Assembly: GCA_037367405.1 (NCBI GenBank)
Contig: JAZKJV010003126.1
Coordinates: forward strand, 744,001-808,000
From: Ottelia alismoides
Lineage: Eukaryota > Streptophyta > Magnoliopsida > Alismatales > Hydrocharitaceae
Direction: 5' to 3'
Length of the DNA: 64,000 bases
Shown here in pieces: positions 24,616-35,940 of this stretch (positions within the stretch are counted from its first letter, which is position 1; the number at the start of each line of letters is the position of its first letter). The translations under genes and the position numbers were made by a program. The notes beneath the pieces were generated by a model that was not told the origin of the DNA, made no database searches, and was given only the letters and a program-made list of their open reading frames with translations.

Positions 24616-24620
24616 GCTAT
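24616..24620. repeat. Target site duplication GCTAT, left copy (element B)
   Basis: GCTAT precedes the first base of B and recurs at 40886-40890 directly after its last base. Confidence 0.88.
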
Positions 24621-27603
24621 TGATAAGCTCGTATCTGATTGCGGTTAAGAAATGTGTTATCAGTATAGAGATCTGAATTAATCACATAAAAGTCGGTTAA
24701 AATAGGAGAGAGAAGGAGAGGGTGAAGTGTATTAATTGGTTTCTCTCTTATTTAAGCCTTCCACTATTTTATTTATCCAGGTAAGTGTGCCTGGGTCGAA
24801 CACAAGGAAACAGAATGCTCAAACTACGATTTTCGAGATAAGGAATAAATCCCAACAAATCCTCTTTTAAACTTGATTTTACAATGAAAGAAATGGCGAA
24901 CAAATTCGGTTTAAAACAAACTCGAGAAGACAAAAATCAAAACTGCACAAGAAAGCGACAAAAAATTCGGGAAAATACTCGAAAAATCCTTTAGGTAGCT
25001 ATCAAGCTGCCCTAGAAAATTCACGGGAAAATGAGAAGAATTCGAGGTTCAAATGACCCTTACAAGCCAAGGGCCTAACTACAAGAAAAGTATTTTGTTT
25101 CTGTTACAAAACAGTCCCTGGAAGGACTAAAATGCACACAAAATATGTTCTATTACAATTAGGTCCCCGCAGAGGGACCTAATTGCAATATCTGGAAATG
25201 TTGAAGGCGCGATTTAATTCAGAATCTTGGCTGGACTTATGATGTAAATCTAACACCGTTTCGCAGCTGATGGCCCAGATTAGAAGCGGGCATGCAATCT
25301 GGATCGTGCATTCACGCCACGTGTCGACAACCTGTAGTATTTTGTTGTTCTAACGGTTCATGGACTCGGTTTCTCGACTGACGATGTGGCATCCTTCTCT
25401 AAATTATCACCGACGAACGAAGAAGATCTGTGGCCTCCGGCAAGGCCAAAGGGGTAACTCCTTCACCCCTCGAGCTCGCCCGCGGGTGAGCTAGGTTGGA
25501 GTTAATCACGGTTAGCAGGAAATAGCTGATGAAGATGGTTAATTCAGCCTTGATCCAAGAGTTTCTAGGTTGTTAAGTCCTCGTTGGATTTGATTTGCTG
25601 ATGATTACGAGATCCAATATGTTGATCTTTGCTCCAAATGAAAGAAGATCCTGCAAGAAATAGAGAAATATGCTCGATTTACAAAGAAATCGGTTGAATT
25701 ATGATGATTTTGCAAGATCAAAACATGTTTCCAGATTTAATATTGCACGACGTGTGAAAGGCAACTAATAAGATGATCGTTTGGGGTTTGTTTTCGATTG
25801 GAGTTAGAACACAAAGTCGATAGAGCCTCTAAGATGAATGATTACACTCGCTTATTACACACTTAACTCAACTAATAAAACCACAAGCATCGAGAACGAA
25901 ATGTTGAAAGTGGATGAATGACGTACCTGGGAATTGGAAGTTTATGACTTCCAGGTCGTAGATCAACAGGGCGTCCTCCCGGAGCTCTACACAGCTCAAA
26001 GCGGCGATGCAAGGTTGAGGAACACCTTGGAACGACTCCTCCGACGATCCTCTTCCACGCGGGGCTGCTTCGAGATGCTGTCACCACCTTAGAAGGCCGG
26101 TACGAGGCTTGGAAGAGAGATGGGCCGGCTAATGAAAAGTGGTTCAGAATCAGTTGGAAGAAGTTAGTTGGATCTCGCCTACTTCTTGGCTATTTATTGT
26201 TGATTTGCTTGGGCTCCAAGGCTAATCCAAGGATGGGCGAGTAGGAGGGTTGTTAGGAGAATAGGATGGAGAGTTTGGATCGATTAAAGTGATTGTGGAT
26301 TGCGCGAGAAAATTGGTGAAGAGGAGGCATTGGAACAAAGTTCCAATGACTTGGGTTCTTGAAGAAGAACCAGGTGCTGACACGTGTCAGCAACTGTGTA
26401 GCCAGATGATTAAATAGCTTATAAATTATATAATAATTATAAAATCACGTTATTTTAAAAAGGTTTAAAAACAAGAAATGTGAATAATTAAATTGTCTAA
26501 ATTATAGTATAATTACTTTTTATAAATAATAAATATTATTCGAAATATAACTATTATATTAATAAATAGGTATAAATAATAGGTTTGGATTTTTAGTTGA
26601 ATAAATAGATAATTAAATATTAATTTTGTATTTTCTTAATTCTTAGAATAATAAATAAAGGCTATGTGAATTTTTAGGGATTTTAATAAATTAATTTAGA
26701 TATATTAATAAATACAGGTATAAATTATATAGTTCAATTTCATCTATAAATTAGTATTTTTGATTTAATTAAAATAATAAATAAGCTCCAAAACTTCTGA
26801 AATAAATCAAAATTAAATTACAAGATCATGAAAATAATTAGAAATTATGAAATTAATAAAATTATAAAAATTGTGTTCTGAATAATATAAATAGCCTAGA
26901 AACCGTGTTGTCATTAGGTCCCAAAACCGACATTTTGCAAACAGACTCTGATTTTAGTTAAATCACCTTCATTAATTAGAAAATATTGTTTTTGAACTTT
27001 ATATGTGAGTAGAGTGAAATTGGAGTTCGTATGAAGGAGTTATGATGTTCGGAAGTTGAGATTTTGGTAATTTAAAAGTAGGATTTCTTGGCATATATAT
27101 ACAGGATAATATTTTAACTTATTTTCTATTTTTATATAAATTTTTAGAAATAATTAGGAAAAGAGTTTCGTGAAAAATATGTTTATATGAATTAATTAAA
27201 AATAAATGAAGAATTGGTATTTATTAGATAAATAATGAATAATGTGTGGAATGTTATTTAAATATTTTTATGGTTTTCTTCGCTTATCTCCCCTACTTGT
27301 TGTTTTGTCTACCAATCCATACTGACTTTGTTTCGGAGGTTAGGTTATATAAATATATCTTTCAGCTATATTTATATTATCTGAGTCATATTTTACATAT
27401 ATACATATCTATAATCTGCCTTCTATTCTTTTCTTTATTTTTTTATTCTTTATTTATTTACATGTTTTTGATGCTTAAAAGAGTATTTTTATTTATGAAT
27501 GAGATTTTTTATAAAATATGGAAATTAATGAATATTTACATGTATTTGTTAAGGGTTTTAAGACAAAATACGACAGAAACGCTAATGAATCATGTATTCA
27601 TCA
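24621..27603 (-). repeat. 3' LTR of element B
   Basis: This 2.98-kb LTR is alignable with 37473-40885 but lacks the MITE, so it shows the empty target TTAATAAAT at 26559-26567. The TATA equivalent at 26190-26199 is mutated (CAATAAATAG on the minus strand). A minus-strand frame at 25872-26087 (MVTASRSSPAWKRIVGGVVP...) is kept in the other LTR. A candidate intron lies at 25651-25926. The plus-strand frame 27246-27662 is antisense U3 and not conserved. Confidence 0.92.
25651..25926 (-). other. Candidate leader intron in the B LTR
   Basis: On the minus strand a strong donor CAG|GTACGT (25921-25929) and an acceptor TATTTCTTGCAG|GATC (near 25651) are 276 nt apart, downstream of the TATA position. 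In the 5' LTR the donor reads AG|ATATGT (G to A, near 38813), while the acceptor survives as TTTCTTGTAG. Confidence 0.45.
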
Positions 27604-27614
27604 ACCCCCTATAT
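27604..27614 (-). other. Polypurine tract of element B
   Basis: The minus strand reads ATATAGGGGGT directly before the LTR start TGATGAAT. The TATAGGGGG core is the same motif that follows the upstream hairpins of this element family. Confidence 0.75.
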
Positions 27615-29164
27615 TTAAACTTTACTAGTCCCTTAGCAAACACTTATTTGAAAAGTAAGTGAAAAAGAAAGAAATTTTGAATGAATTTGTTTTCCTAAAC
27701 CAATTCATGAGAACAGGCAAAGGACAGAGCTCGATCAGGCCAGAAACAAGCATTTTGTCGGAGCCTTAACTAGGATTAGGATTTTATTCTCAATAGTCCT
27801 CAAGTTCCACAAATCCTTATTCAAGGTCACCTCACCAGCTAGCTTAGACTCACTTATTCATATCGCAAACTCTATCAACCTGGAAGTCAATTTGTACAGT
27901 GTGTGAATTTATTTAGCTCTTTCTGCTTAAAGAATCAAAGAAACCGTCCATCCCGGCTGTACACTTCCATTGATTCCTTATCCAGCTACTATTTCCTCAG
28001 GGAGGGAGTTATTCCCTTCTGAGGTCAGTTCACGCTATGTCCATAATCAAATATAGGGTGAAAGTAGAATAATGAGAAAAGAAGTGGAGTGCGACCAGTG
28101 TAGACGCATCTCCTTTTGAAGCTCAACCGGTGTAGCTAAGTCTCCACTAAGATGTGCAGGTATTTTTTGTGGAAGCTTGGACCATTGTGGTCATATTTGT
28201 ATTGGGTGGCTTCTTCTTTGATTTGGCTTTGTAATTTGCTTGCATTGCATTCATCTCTTTGTGCCTTGACAGATATAGCATATTTTGTTCCGTCCTTTTT
28301 TTGAGGTCTTAGAAAAAATTGTGTCAGCATATCCTTCCCTCATCCAAAGCGACTATCGCAACGCCAATCTCTCCCGTCTTTAGACGTCAATGTTGCAAAG
28401 ACAAGGATAGAAACGCACTACCAAGATGTACTGCCCATCGTAACTCCATGCAAGTCGAGCTAAGTGTAGAGTGCATGTGTCCAAGATTGGTTCACCGGTG
28501 CAGAGTTGTACGGATGACACCAAGTGGTCTACTTAAGCACATATGAGTTGTTTTCCCAAATATGGTCTAATGGAACCCAAAGATTTTAAGTCTCAAGACC
28601 TGAAGAGTCTAAATTCCAGAACCTAACTAGGCTCCTTACAACGAAAGTTAAAGGCCATGATCAAGCTCCATCCTTTAGACTAGTCTCAATCCTTAGTTCT
28701 AGAAATCAAACTTATTCTGAAAAATGCAAATGCAAATGCAACCATATTTTTGTGAAGTGTATTTTTTGAATTTTACTCATTTTTATGGATTTTCTGATTT
28801 TTATTAACAAGTATTTATAAAATTTTTACAAGATATATTTTATTCAAATTAAATATCTAGTGTATTTTACAGATTTTAGATACATAGAATTTTACAAGGA
28901 CTAAATGATTTTTACACAGATTTTGAATAAATAGAATTTTAAATAAGTATTCAAGAGATTTAAATACATATTTTAATTTAAGAATTTTAATTACAGATTT
29001 TAAACATATTTTACTTATTTACATGGATTTTATAAGTTATAGATAAATAGATAGATGGATTTTGAATTAACGCTCACCCACTTTTTATGGATTTTATAGA
29101 TATATAAATTACATAAAATTACGAGTTATGGACAAAAGTATATATACAATATATACGCACCCAT
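27615..29164 (-). other. 3' untranslated region of element B, distal part
   Basis: There is no gene here. The part next to the LTR shares AAGTGTTTGCTAAGGGACTA with element F (near 45650), showing common descent of the 3' ends. No env-like frame with a signal peptide or membrane segment is found. The rest is AT-rich with short unmatched frames. Confidence 0.6.
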
Positions 29165-29582
29165 CTATACTTAGCTTGTGCTATGTCCTCATAGCGTCAA
29201 AAGAGAAAAAGGAGGACATGACTCGTGCTAAGTAAAAGTGGGCGAAAAAGAATAAAAGAATACAAGTCAGTCAACCCCCCATACTTACGATCAGGTCATT
29301 GTAAGTATAACGGAAGGGCAAAAATGAGGTGACTGAGTGAAAAGAATATATAACGAAGGAATAAAAGGAATAAAGAGAACGAGATCATCAAAATCACTTG
29401 GTCCCCCCCCCCCATACTTAGGATAAGGCATCCTAAGTATAGAATAGAGTGTAGCCAAAATTTGGGGACCAGTGATTTGTAAAAAAGAAAGGATAAACAA
29501 AAGTAACATAACAAAATAGAAAATGCTAATCAACAAACAATCAATCTCCCCTATACTTAGGATCTGGTATCCTAAGCATAGA
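29165..29582 (-). repeat. Stem-loop array of element B
   Basis: Four inverted repeats lie just after the integrase end. At 29549-29582 the arms are CTATACTTAGGAT and its near complement. At 29414-29440 they are ATACTTAGGAT and ATCCTAAGTAT, a perfect 11-bp stem with a 5-nt loop. At 29281-29308 they are ATACTTAC and GTAAGTAT. At 29165-29234 a long hairpin has arms of about 22-26 bases. On the element strand the three small ones are followed by G-runs, including a run of 11 at 29403-29413. Equivalent arrays occur in F and D. Confidence 0.85.
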
Positions 29583-29695
29583 AGGCGAGCAAAAATGGGG
29601 ACGATTGTGGTCTACGAAGAATATACAAGTGTTGTGGATCTCCAAAAATTGAATGGCTCAAAAGTCTTTGTACATGATGAGATAAAGTGAAAGAA

Positions 29696-31103
29696 TTAGA
29701 TAACTTCAATACGGGCCAGATGATCAGTAGTCTCTACGAAATGCTTCAGCATCTGCCTGTTAACCACGAACGGCTCTGCACAAGGTGACACATCTGATAT
29801 AGCTATGATTCCATTGCCGTGCACTTTTTTGACTATGTAAGGTCCTTCCCACTTACTTTTCAATTTGCCAGGAAAAATTCTCAATCTTACATTGAACAAC
29901 CAGACAAACTGCCCAGGGACAAAGATCTTGTTCCGAATATGTCTATCGTGCTATTCTTCACTTTGTCCTTATAAATGAGAGTGTTCTCGTATGTCTGATT
30001 TTGAATCTCTACTAGCTCATCCAGATCTAACTTTCTCTTAACTCCTGCTTTCTGTGCATCAAGTGAAATTTCTCGAATAGCCCATTCAGATTTATGCATG
30101 ATCTCTACAGGCAAATGGCATGGCTTCCCATATACCAGTCTGGATGGTGAAGTAACTAAGGGAGTTTATATGCAGTACGATATACCCAAAGAACCTGATC
30201 TAGAAGCTGTGACCAATTCTTCCTACCCGGTCATACTAATTTCTGCAAGATTGATTTCACCTCCCTATTTGAGACTTCAACCATCCCGTTCGTCTATGGG
30301 TGGTAAAGAGAAGCAACTCTGTAATCAATGATGTATTGCTTCACTAGCTTTTTGACCTCCTTATTAATGAAATTGCTACCCCCATCTGAAGTAAGAATAC
30401 GTGAAATCCCGAACCATGAAATAATGTGTTCCCTTAGGAACTTGCAAACTATCTTTCTGTCTGCGATTTGTGCAGGTATAGCCTCCACCCATCTACTAAC
30501 ATAATCTACAGCGAAAAGAATGTACTCATAGCCATTGCTGGTAGGGAATGGTCCCATGAAATCTATGCCCCATGCATCACAAATCTCGCAAATAATAACA
30601 GGTCGCATAGGCATTGCATCTCTAGCACTGACTGTCCATACTGCTCTCTGACAATCTGGGCAACTCTTCACAAATGTGCAGGCATCTCTAGTAAGAGTCA
30701 ACCACAATAATCTGCTCTGAAGTACCTTCTGCATTGTTCTCTTCCCTGAGTGATGTCCCCCTGCCTCTAAGGAATGGCACAGAGCGAGGACACTATTATA
30801 TTCTTCCTGAGGAATACAATCTGGTCCTTCACAAAAAAGAATCAGATCCTCCCAATGGTAGGATCGTGCCTTGGAAACTAGTCTGTCAACTCGATTCTTT
30901 GGCCAACCCTGAGGTATTTTCTGTGTGTCCAGAAAATTCACAATATCTGCATACCATGGAAGCTTGGTAACTACAAAGATGCTCTCGTCTCGAAATCTCT
31001 CTGCAATCTCTAGTGTGTACTCATATGAAGGCTGCTCTATTTGTAATCGGGAGAGGTGATCATCTACCACATTCTTTACCCCAAGTTTGTCTCTGATATC
31101 CAA
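29696..31103 (-). pseudogene. Element B integrase, nearly intact but frameshifted
   Basis: A 269-residue frame (30294-31103) has the zinc-binding HHCC set at residues about 110, 117, 148 and 151. The core follows with Asp181 in WGIDFMGPF and Asp240 in ILTSDGGSNF. The catalytic Glu lies in the next frame (VEVSNREVKS, near 30270) after a shift around 30294. The C-terminal module (29696-29899) has RIFPGKLKSKWEGPYIVKKV. All three catalytic acidic residues are therefore still encoded, but not in one frame. Integrase inserts the cDNA copy into the chromosome. The order RT, RNase H, integrase marks it as Ty3/gypsy. Confidence 0.9.
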
Positions 31104-32393
31104 ATCGAATTCATGAAGTAAGAGAATTCATCTAAGAAGGCGTGCCTTGGCATCCTGTTTATCCATCAAAAACCGGATAGTTGAATGATCTGTATAGATC
31201 GTGATTTTGGAGCCAAGAAGATAAGATCTGAATTTATCTAAAGCGAACACTACTGCCAACATCTCCTTTTCTGTCACTGTTTAAATACGTTGAGCATCAT
31301 CTAAGGTTATGTTGGCATAGTGGATAGCAACAGGAAGTCTATTCCTCCTCTGTCCTAATACAACCTCAGCCGCAAAATCTGAAGCATCCGTCATGATCTC
31401 GAAGGGTAGAGACCAATCAGGTGGCTGTAGGACAAGAGCACTGATAATCATTTCCTTTAATGTGAGGAAGGCATTAAGACATTTGTCATCTAATAAGAAC
31501 TTGATGTCTTTGCCTAAGAATTCAGTTAACGGTCGGACAATCTTGGAGAAATCCTGGATGAACCGTCTATAAAAGCCGACATGCCCCAGAAATGACCGTA
31601 ACTGCTTAATGTTGGATGGTGGTTCGAGGCGCTTGATGACATCCACCTTGGCAGGGTCAACCTCCATGCCTCGTTGGGAGATGACATGCCTCAACACGAT
31701 CCCGTGTGTAACCATAAAATGGCTCTTTTCCCAAGACAGAACAAGATCTACCTCACAACATTTCTGAAGAACCTGGTCTAAGTGCGTTAAACAATCATCA
31801 AAGGACTCACCATAGACCGAAAAATCATCTATAAAGTCCTCTAGAAAATCACCGACCGTGTCTGAAAAAATAACAAGCATACACCTCTGGAAAGTATTAG
31901 GGGTGTTGCACAATCCAAAGGGCATCCGTCTAAAGGCATACATGTCAAACGAACATGTGAAGGTGGTTTTCTCCTTGTCTTCAGGAGCAATGGTTACCTG
32001 GTTGTATCCAGCGTAATCATTAAGGAAACATAAGTATTCCTTCCCTGCCAACATTTCTATGACCTGGTCTATAAAAGGCAAAGGGAAGTGATCCTTCTTC
32101 GTCGCAGCATTCAGTTTCCTGTAATCAACACACACCCAATCGGTAATTTGACAGCATAAGCAATAAGAAAGCCAAAATATAATAGAATTTCCAAAACTAT
32201 GGGATATGATTGATTAGCTAATGTTTCAAAATGTGGTTACTCTCTTTAGAATCTCCTCTCCACTCTCAATCTTTATCATCTGAATTCCCAACTTCTTTTG
32301 AGACAACATGTAATGGGTAACCTGTTCAGAGATGGATATGGGATAAATGAACCATGCATCGCACCATTTCGTAATCGCTTTCTTGACAACCTC
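31104..32393 (-). pseudogene. Element B reverse transcriptase and RNase H, broken
   Basis: The 284-residue frame at 31281-32135 starts in [20 protein letters not shown] and continues with MPFGLCNTPNTFQRC and the polymerase box FIDD at residues 101-104. The first catalytic Asp, normally in FLDGYSGYNQ, is Asn here (FLNDYAGYNQ), so this copy would be inactive. RNase H begins at MTDASDFAAEVVLGQ. TAA after DDAQRI and a TGA in place of a Trp codon near 31127 break the rest. About 95 bp of unrelated sequence at 32140-32235 separates CVDYRKLN from the GEEI-type linker seen in D. Confidence 0.9.
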
Positions 32394-33545
32394 TCATAAA
32401 ATCGGATTCAGCCTCCGCTGAAATTCTCTGGAAGGTTTGCTATCACGATCGAGATATATATGATGAGAACACAAAGCAGGATTGATCCCACGGAGATCGG
32501 ATACGGTCCATCCAATAGCCTTGCAGTTTATTTCAAGAACATCCATTAGACGAGATTCTTGTTCTTCGATCAAAGATGAGCTGATAATGACTGAAAACTG
32601 TCGATGTGGACCCGCAAGGAAAGCATACTTCATATTTGGTGGCAATATCTTCAGCTCTGGTACGGTAGACTCTGGCTCTGCTAAAACCTCATCTATATGT
32701 ATATTAGGATCTGTATTGGTAGTGGAATTATCTGCGGTCTGGTTATCCACCATCTCAATATGCTCTAGAGTTAGACTACAGAAGATGTCTAAAACATCAT
32801 CTGACTCGCTACTATGCTCATCCTCAGAATGGCTAGAGGAAAACAAATCAGCTAAATGAAACTCCATCTCTAGATCATCTGAAGTGGAGGAATCGTGTAA
32901 AGACTTTGAATCTGAAAGATCTGCAATAAACTCCTCAGAAGTCTGATCCCTCTTCTTCTCATCATCCATACTGAAATATAAGGTACCTTCGGAAGAATTG
33001 CCAACTGTAGTCTCGAACCCTTCCTCTGCTAGGAAATCTTGGGTCTCTACTCGATACCTCTTAAGGTCGTCTAAGATAACCTCATCCATGTAATCACAAG
33101 TGGGTAAAGAACTCAAGAAATCAGAAGATGCATCACTGTATGTGTTTGAATCTCTCACCATCTCTATATGTACCTTCTCGCCCTCGGCGTGAAAAGATAC
33201 CTTCCCTGTATCATAATCGAAGAGAGCCTTCCCGGTCTCTAAGATAGGCCTCCCAAGAATGATTGAGGTAAGGTGCAACTGTGTAGGGCAATCCATGTCT
33301 AGGACAGTAAAGTCCACTGGTTGCAGGCCCTGCACGGTTACGATAACATTGTTTAATATGCCCCTAGGTCTCTTTACGGATCTATCAGCAAAATAAAGTA
33401 TTGCGCGGGATTTGTAAAGAGGACCTAACTCGAGCTTTTCGAGTAAAGAAGATGGTATCAAATTGATCAAGGAACCGTTATCTAATAGAGTGAGATCGAA
33501 TTCGGCATTTGCGATCTCGCATCTGACATAATGTGCTCATGAATC
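32394..33545 (-). pseudogene. Element B protease and acidic linker
   Basis: A 358-residue frame (32394-33470), open a little further upstream through VRCEIANAEFDLTLLDNG, encodes an aspartic protease. The active-site triplet is Asp-Asn-Gly where the family has Asp-Ser/Thr-Gly. The later ILGRPILETGKALFDYDTG block is the usual second hydrophobic-Gly motif. An acidic Ser/Asp/Glu-rich linker follows, then EEQESRLMDVLEINCKAIGW and CSHHIYLDRDSKPSREFQRR before RT. The protease would process the polyprotein; the altered triplet makes activity doubtful. Confidence 0.88.
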
Positions 33546-33641
33546 CTTCTTCTTAGGTGACTTATTTTGAATGGCACAGCATGTAGCCTTGGTCAAAACA
33601 TGTTTCTCTGTATGTGATCTCTTATTCCTATGCATGGTGCA

Positions 33642-34208
33642 TCAATTTTTCAACTGATTCTTGAGCGTAGGAAAATGATCCAAGGCATCGTGAAGTGGGA
33701 TCTTCAAAAAGATGTGATCTTTCAATAGTCTTTCAGTCTCTCGAGTCACAACATTCTTTTTGTTATTTTCCTTTCCTCTTCCAAACAAAGCATCAGGAAA
33801 AGGAACAATATCATGAATGAGAAAATCAGACTTTTTATTGATTTCAAAATCATCTTGTACATCGTGAGTTTCAGAATTATGTACAAAACTCGCTAAAATA
33901 GGGGAAGAAACATTTTTATCGGGAGTATATGCAAGGTCTGGCATGATATCATCGTCTGACTTGCCGGTATCGATGTCAATAGTTTTGGCATCGCTCCCTT
34001 CTCTCTGATCTTCATGGTGGTCCTTATCCTCATGAAAGTTCTCCTCCTCAGCTTCAGAATGTGGCTGCTCATGGATTTGCTCTCGCTCCTTATCAAGTGC
34101 CCTCTCCTCTACTCCATCAGATGCTTTAGATAAAAATTCAGGAAAAGAGATCGTACCTGTAGTGTTGTCTACCTGATCTGGATGCCTCCTCTTGTTATAC
34201 GGATTCAT
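33642..34208 (-). pseudogene. Element B acidic spacer between gag and protease
   Basis: This 188-residue frame is Glu/Asp/His-rich in its middle and ends with a basic-hydrophobic stretch (RLLKDHIFLKIPLHDALDHF) that precedes protease in Athila polyproteins. It ends at a stop 12 codons before residues continuous with protease. No enzyme domain is visible. It is probably part of one gag-pol frame in the ancestor. Confidence 0.65.
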
Positions 34209-34966
34209 CTGAGGCTGGGCTGGGAGAGTGGTCTTTGGTGCAGTTAACTCATCCAGACGACGGTTAACCTACTCCATATCTGTTTTGTGTGCAATTTTCA
34301 GCATACTCAACATATCCATGATTTGATTTAAAGCTTGGGCCTGTGAAGTCATCTCAGGATGCGGTGACCCTGGCTTTTTACTCTCTCTTGCCGTGGCGTG
34401 TACTGCTGCAAGGAATAAGGCTGGAAGGATCTCTGCGGTGCAAAGGAAGGCTGCTGCTGTTGCTGATAGTGATAAGGCTGTAAATGGTTAGCAGGATACT
34501 GATAAGAATGTAGTCTCTGATAAGCGTGCTGGTGATACTGGTGCTGCGTGAAGTGTTGTCAGTGCTGGAAGTGTGGACGTCCATGCTGCAGTTGACTTTA
34601 CTGCTGCTGCTGCTGATGGGGTATACTGGGTTGCTGGATCAGAGTATACCAAATCCCATTGATCTCAAGAGTGGCTTGAGGCTCAACATCCATATCTGCA
34701 ACACTGATGATCTGATCGGGATTGGCATGAGACTGATTCTCATGCCAATCAATTTGCGGTGTCTCAGGCTCGCTCTAAACAAAATGTATCTGTTGGGTGG
34801 GTGGAGCGGGTAAAGTCCTCCGTACAGGTTGTGCATTCAAAGAAGATTGGGCCTGCTGGTATTGAAGTTGAAGCTCTGAAACCTTCTTTGTGAGATCACT
34901 CAGCTGCTGAGGTAGAGATGAGAGTTTCTCCAACTCTCACAGCGGATGTGTGTCTTGAACTTGTTT
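34209..34966 (-). pseudogene. Element B Gln/His/Tyr-rich gag C-terminal region
   Basis: On the minus strand this stretch reads as a Gln-, His- and Tyr-rich low-complexity segment interrupted by stops, coded partly by CAG/CTG repeats (for example 34600-34617). It sits between the gag core and the acidic spacer. Athila gag proteins often carry such Gln-rich tails. No zinc knuckle was seen. Confidence 0.55.
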
Positions 34967-35940
34967 CTAAATCACATCTACCAACGTTAATTTCTTGCTG
35001 ATGAAGCACATGTTGGTGTTGGATTCAGACTTTGAAATATTAGCCACCTTATGATGTTCTCGGTGATGTGGTGGTAGAGGGGCCTTCTGGAATGCCCGAG
35101 TAGAGTCAACGACTCTCGAATTTTCCGCCATCCCTTCGAAGATGGACCAGACTGTCTCGGCATCCTTATTCAAATAACTGCTGCCACATGCGGTACTCAC
35201 TAGCCCCTGAATGTCCGGTTGTAGTCCTCCAAAATAATTCTGCACTCGCACCTTCATCGGTATCTCATGATGGGGGCATCTCTCTGTAAGATCCTTGAAT
35301 CTATCCCATGCCTCATGGAATGACTTATTCGGAATCTTTGTGAAGTTGGAGATCTGACTCCTCATCGTGTTCGTTCTCCCCAAAGGAAATACTTACGCAG
35401 CAATGTGTACTTTAAATCGTCAAACATAAAGACTTCCCTTCCTAGATGGCTCAACCAGTAAAGTGCCTTATCTGCTAAGGCGAAGGGAAAGGCTTTGAGG
35501 TGAACTGCCTCCTGTGTAACTCCTGGATAAGTAGTTGTACCACAAATCATCTCGAACTGCTGCAGAAAGGTAAACAACTCCTCTGTATTATTCCTGTAGA
35601 ACTTGGGAAGCATTGAGATGAACGACGACCTCAACTCGTATTGCCCTTGATTCGGTTGTAGCTGAATCCAATGATGGAGCGTTCTCATGTCTGGGTCATA
35701 CTCATCTTGTAAAGTAGCGGGAACCACTACAGGCGGTAAAGGGTTCCCGACTCCTGCTCGCAGCGCGGCTATCTCAACCCGCAACTCATTCCGAGTTCTA
35801 AATTGTTCTTGAAGCTACAAGTTCATCTGCTGTAAAGTGTCGAGAATTCCTATCGTGATATCTGCATCTGAATCTGGTCATACATCATGGTGATCCTCAG
35901 ATGCTGGCCTCTCCTCTGCTGGTCCTTTGCCACAAGACAT
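34967..35940 (-). pseudogene. Element B gag, frameshifted
   Basis: The start is taken as the ATG at 35938-35940, which leads in frame into the gag core after two stops (TGA at codon 21 and a TAG near 35820). The core (35362-35784) contains TLQDEYDPDMRTLHHWIQLQ, FLQQFEMICGTTTYPGV and KALYWLSHLG. A one-base deletion then shifts to the second half (34967-35383) with SFHEAWDRFKDLTERCPHHE and VQNYFGGLQ, the hallmark of plant retrotransposon gag. Gag forms the capsid particle. Both upstream stops could derive from single C-to-T changes. Confidence 0.88.

Noticed and set aside
27246..27662. 138-codon plus-strand frame rich in Phe, Tyr and Leu, resembling a membrane protein
   Set aside because: It is antisense U3 sequence of the B 3' LTR, extremely AT-rich, and indels in the other LTR break the frame.
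29165..29582. Repeated palindromes considered as a CRISPR array
   Set aside because: Units are inverted repeats with irregular spacing in a plant retrotransposon, not identical direct repeats with unique spacers.
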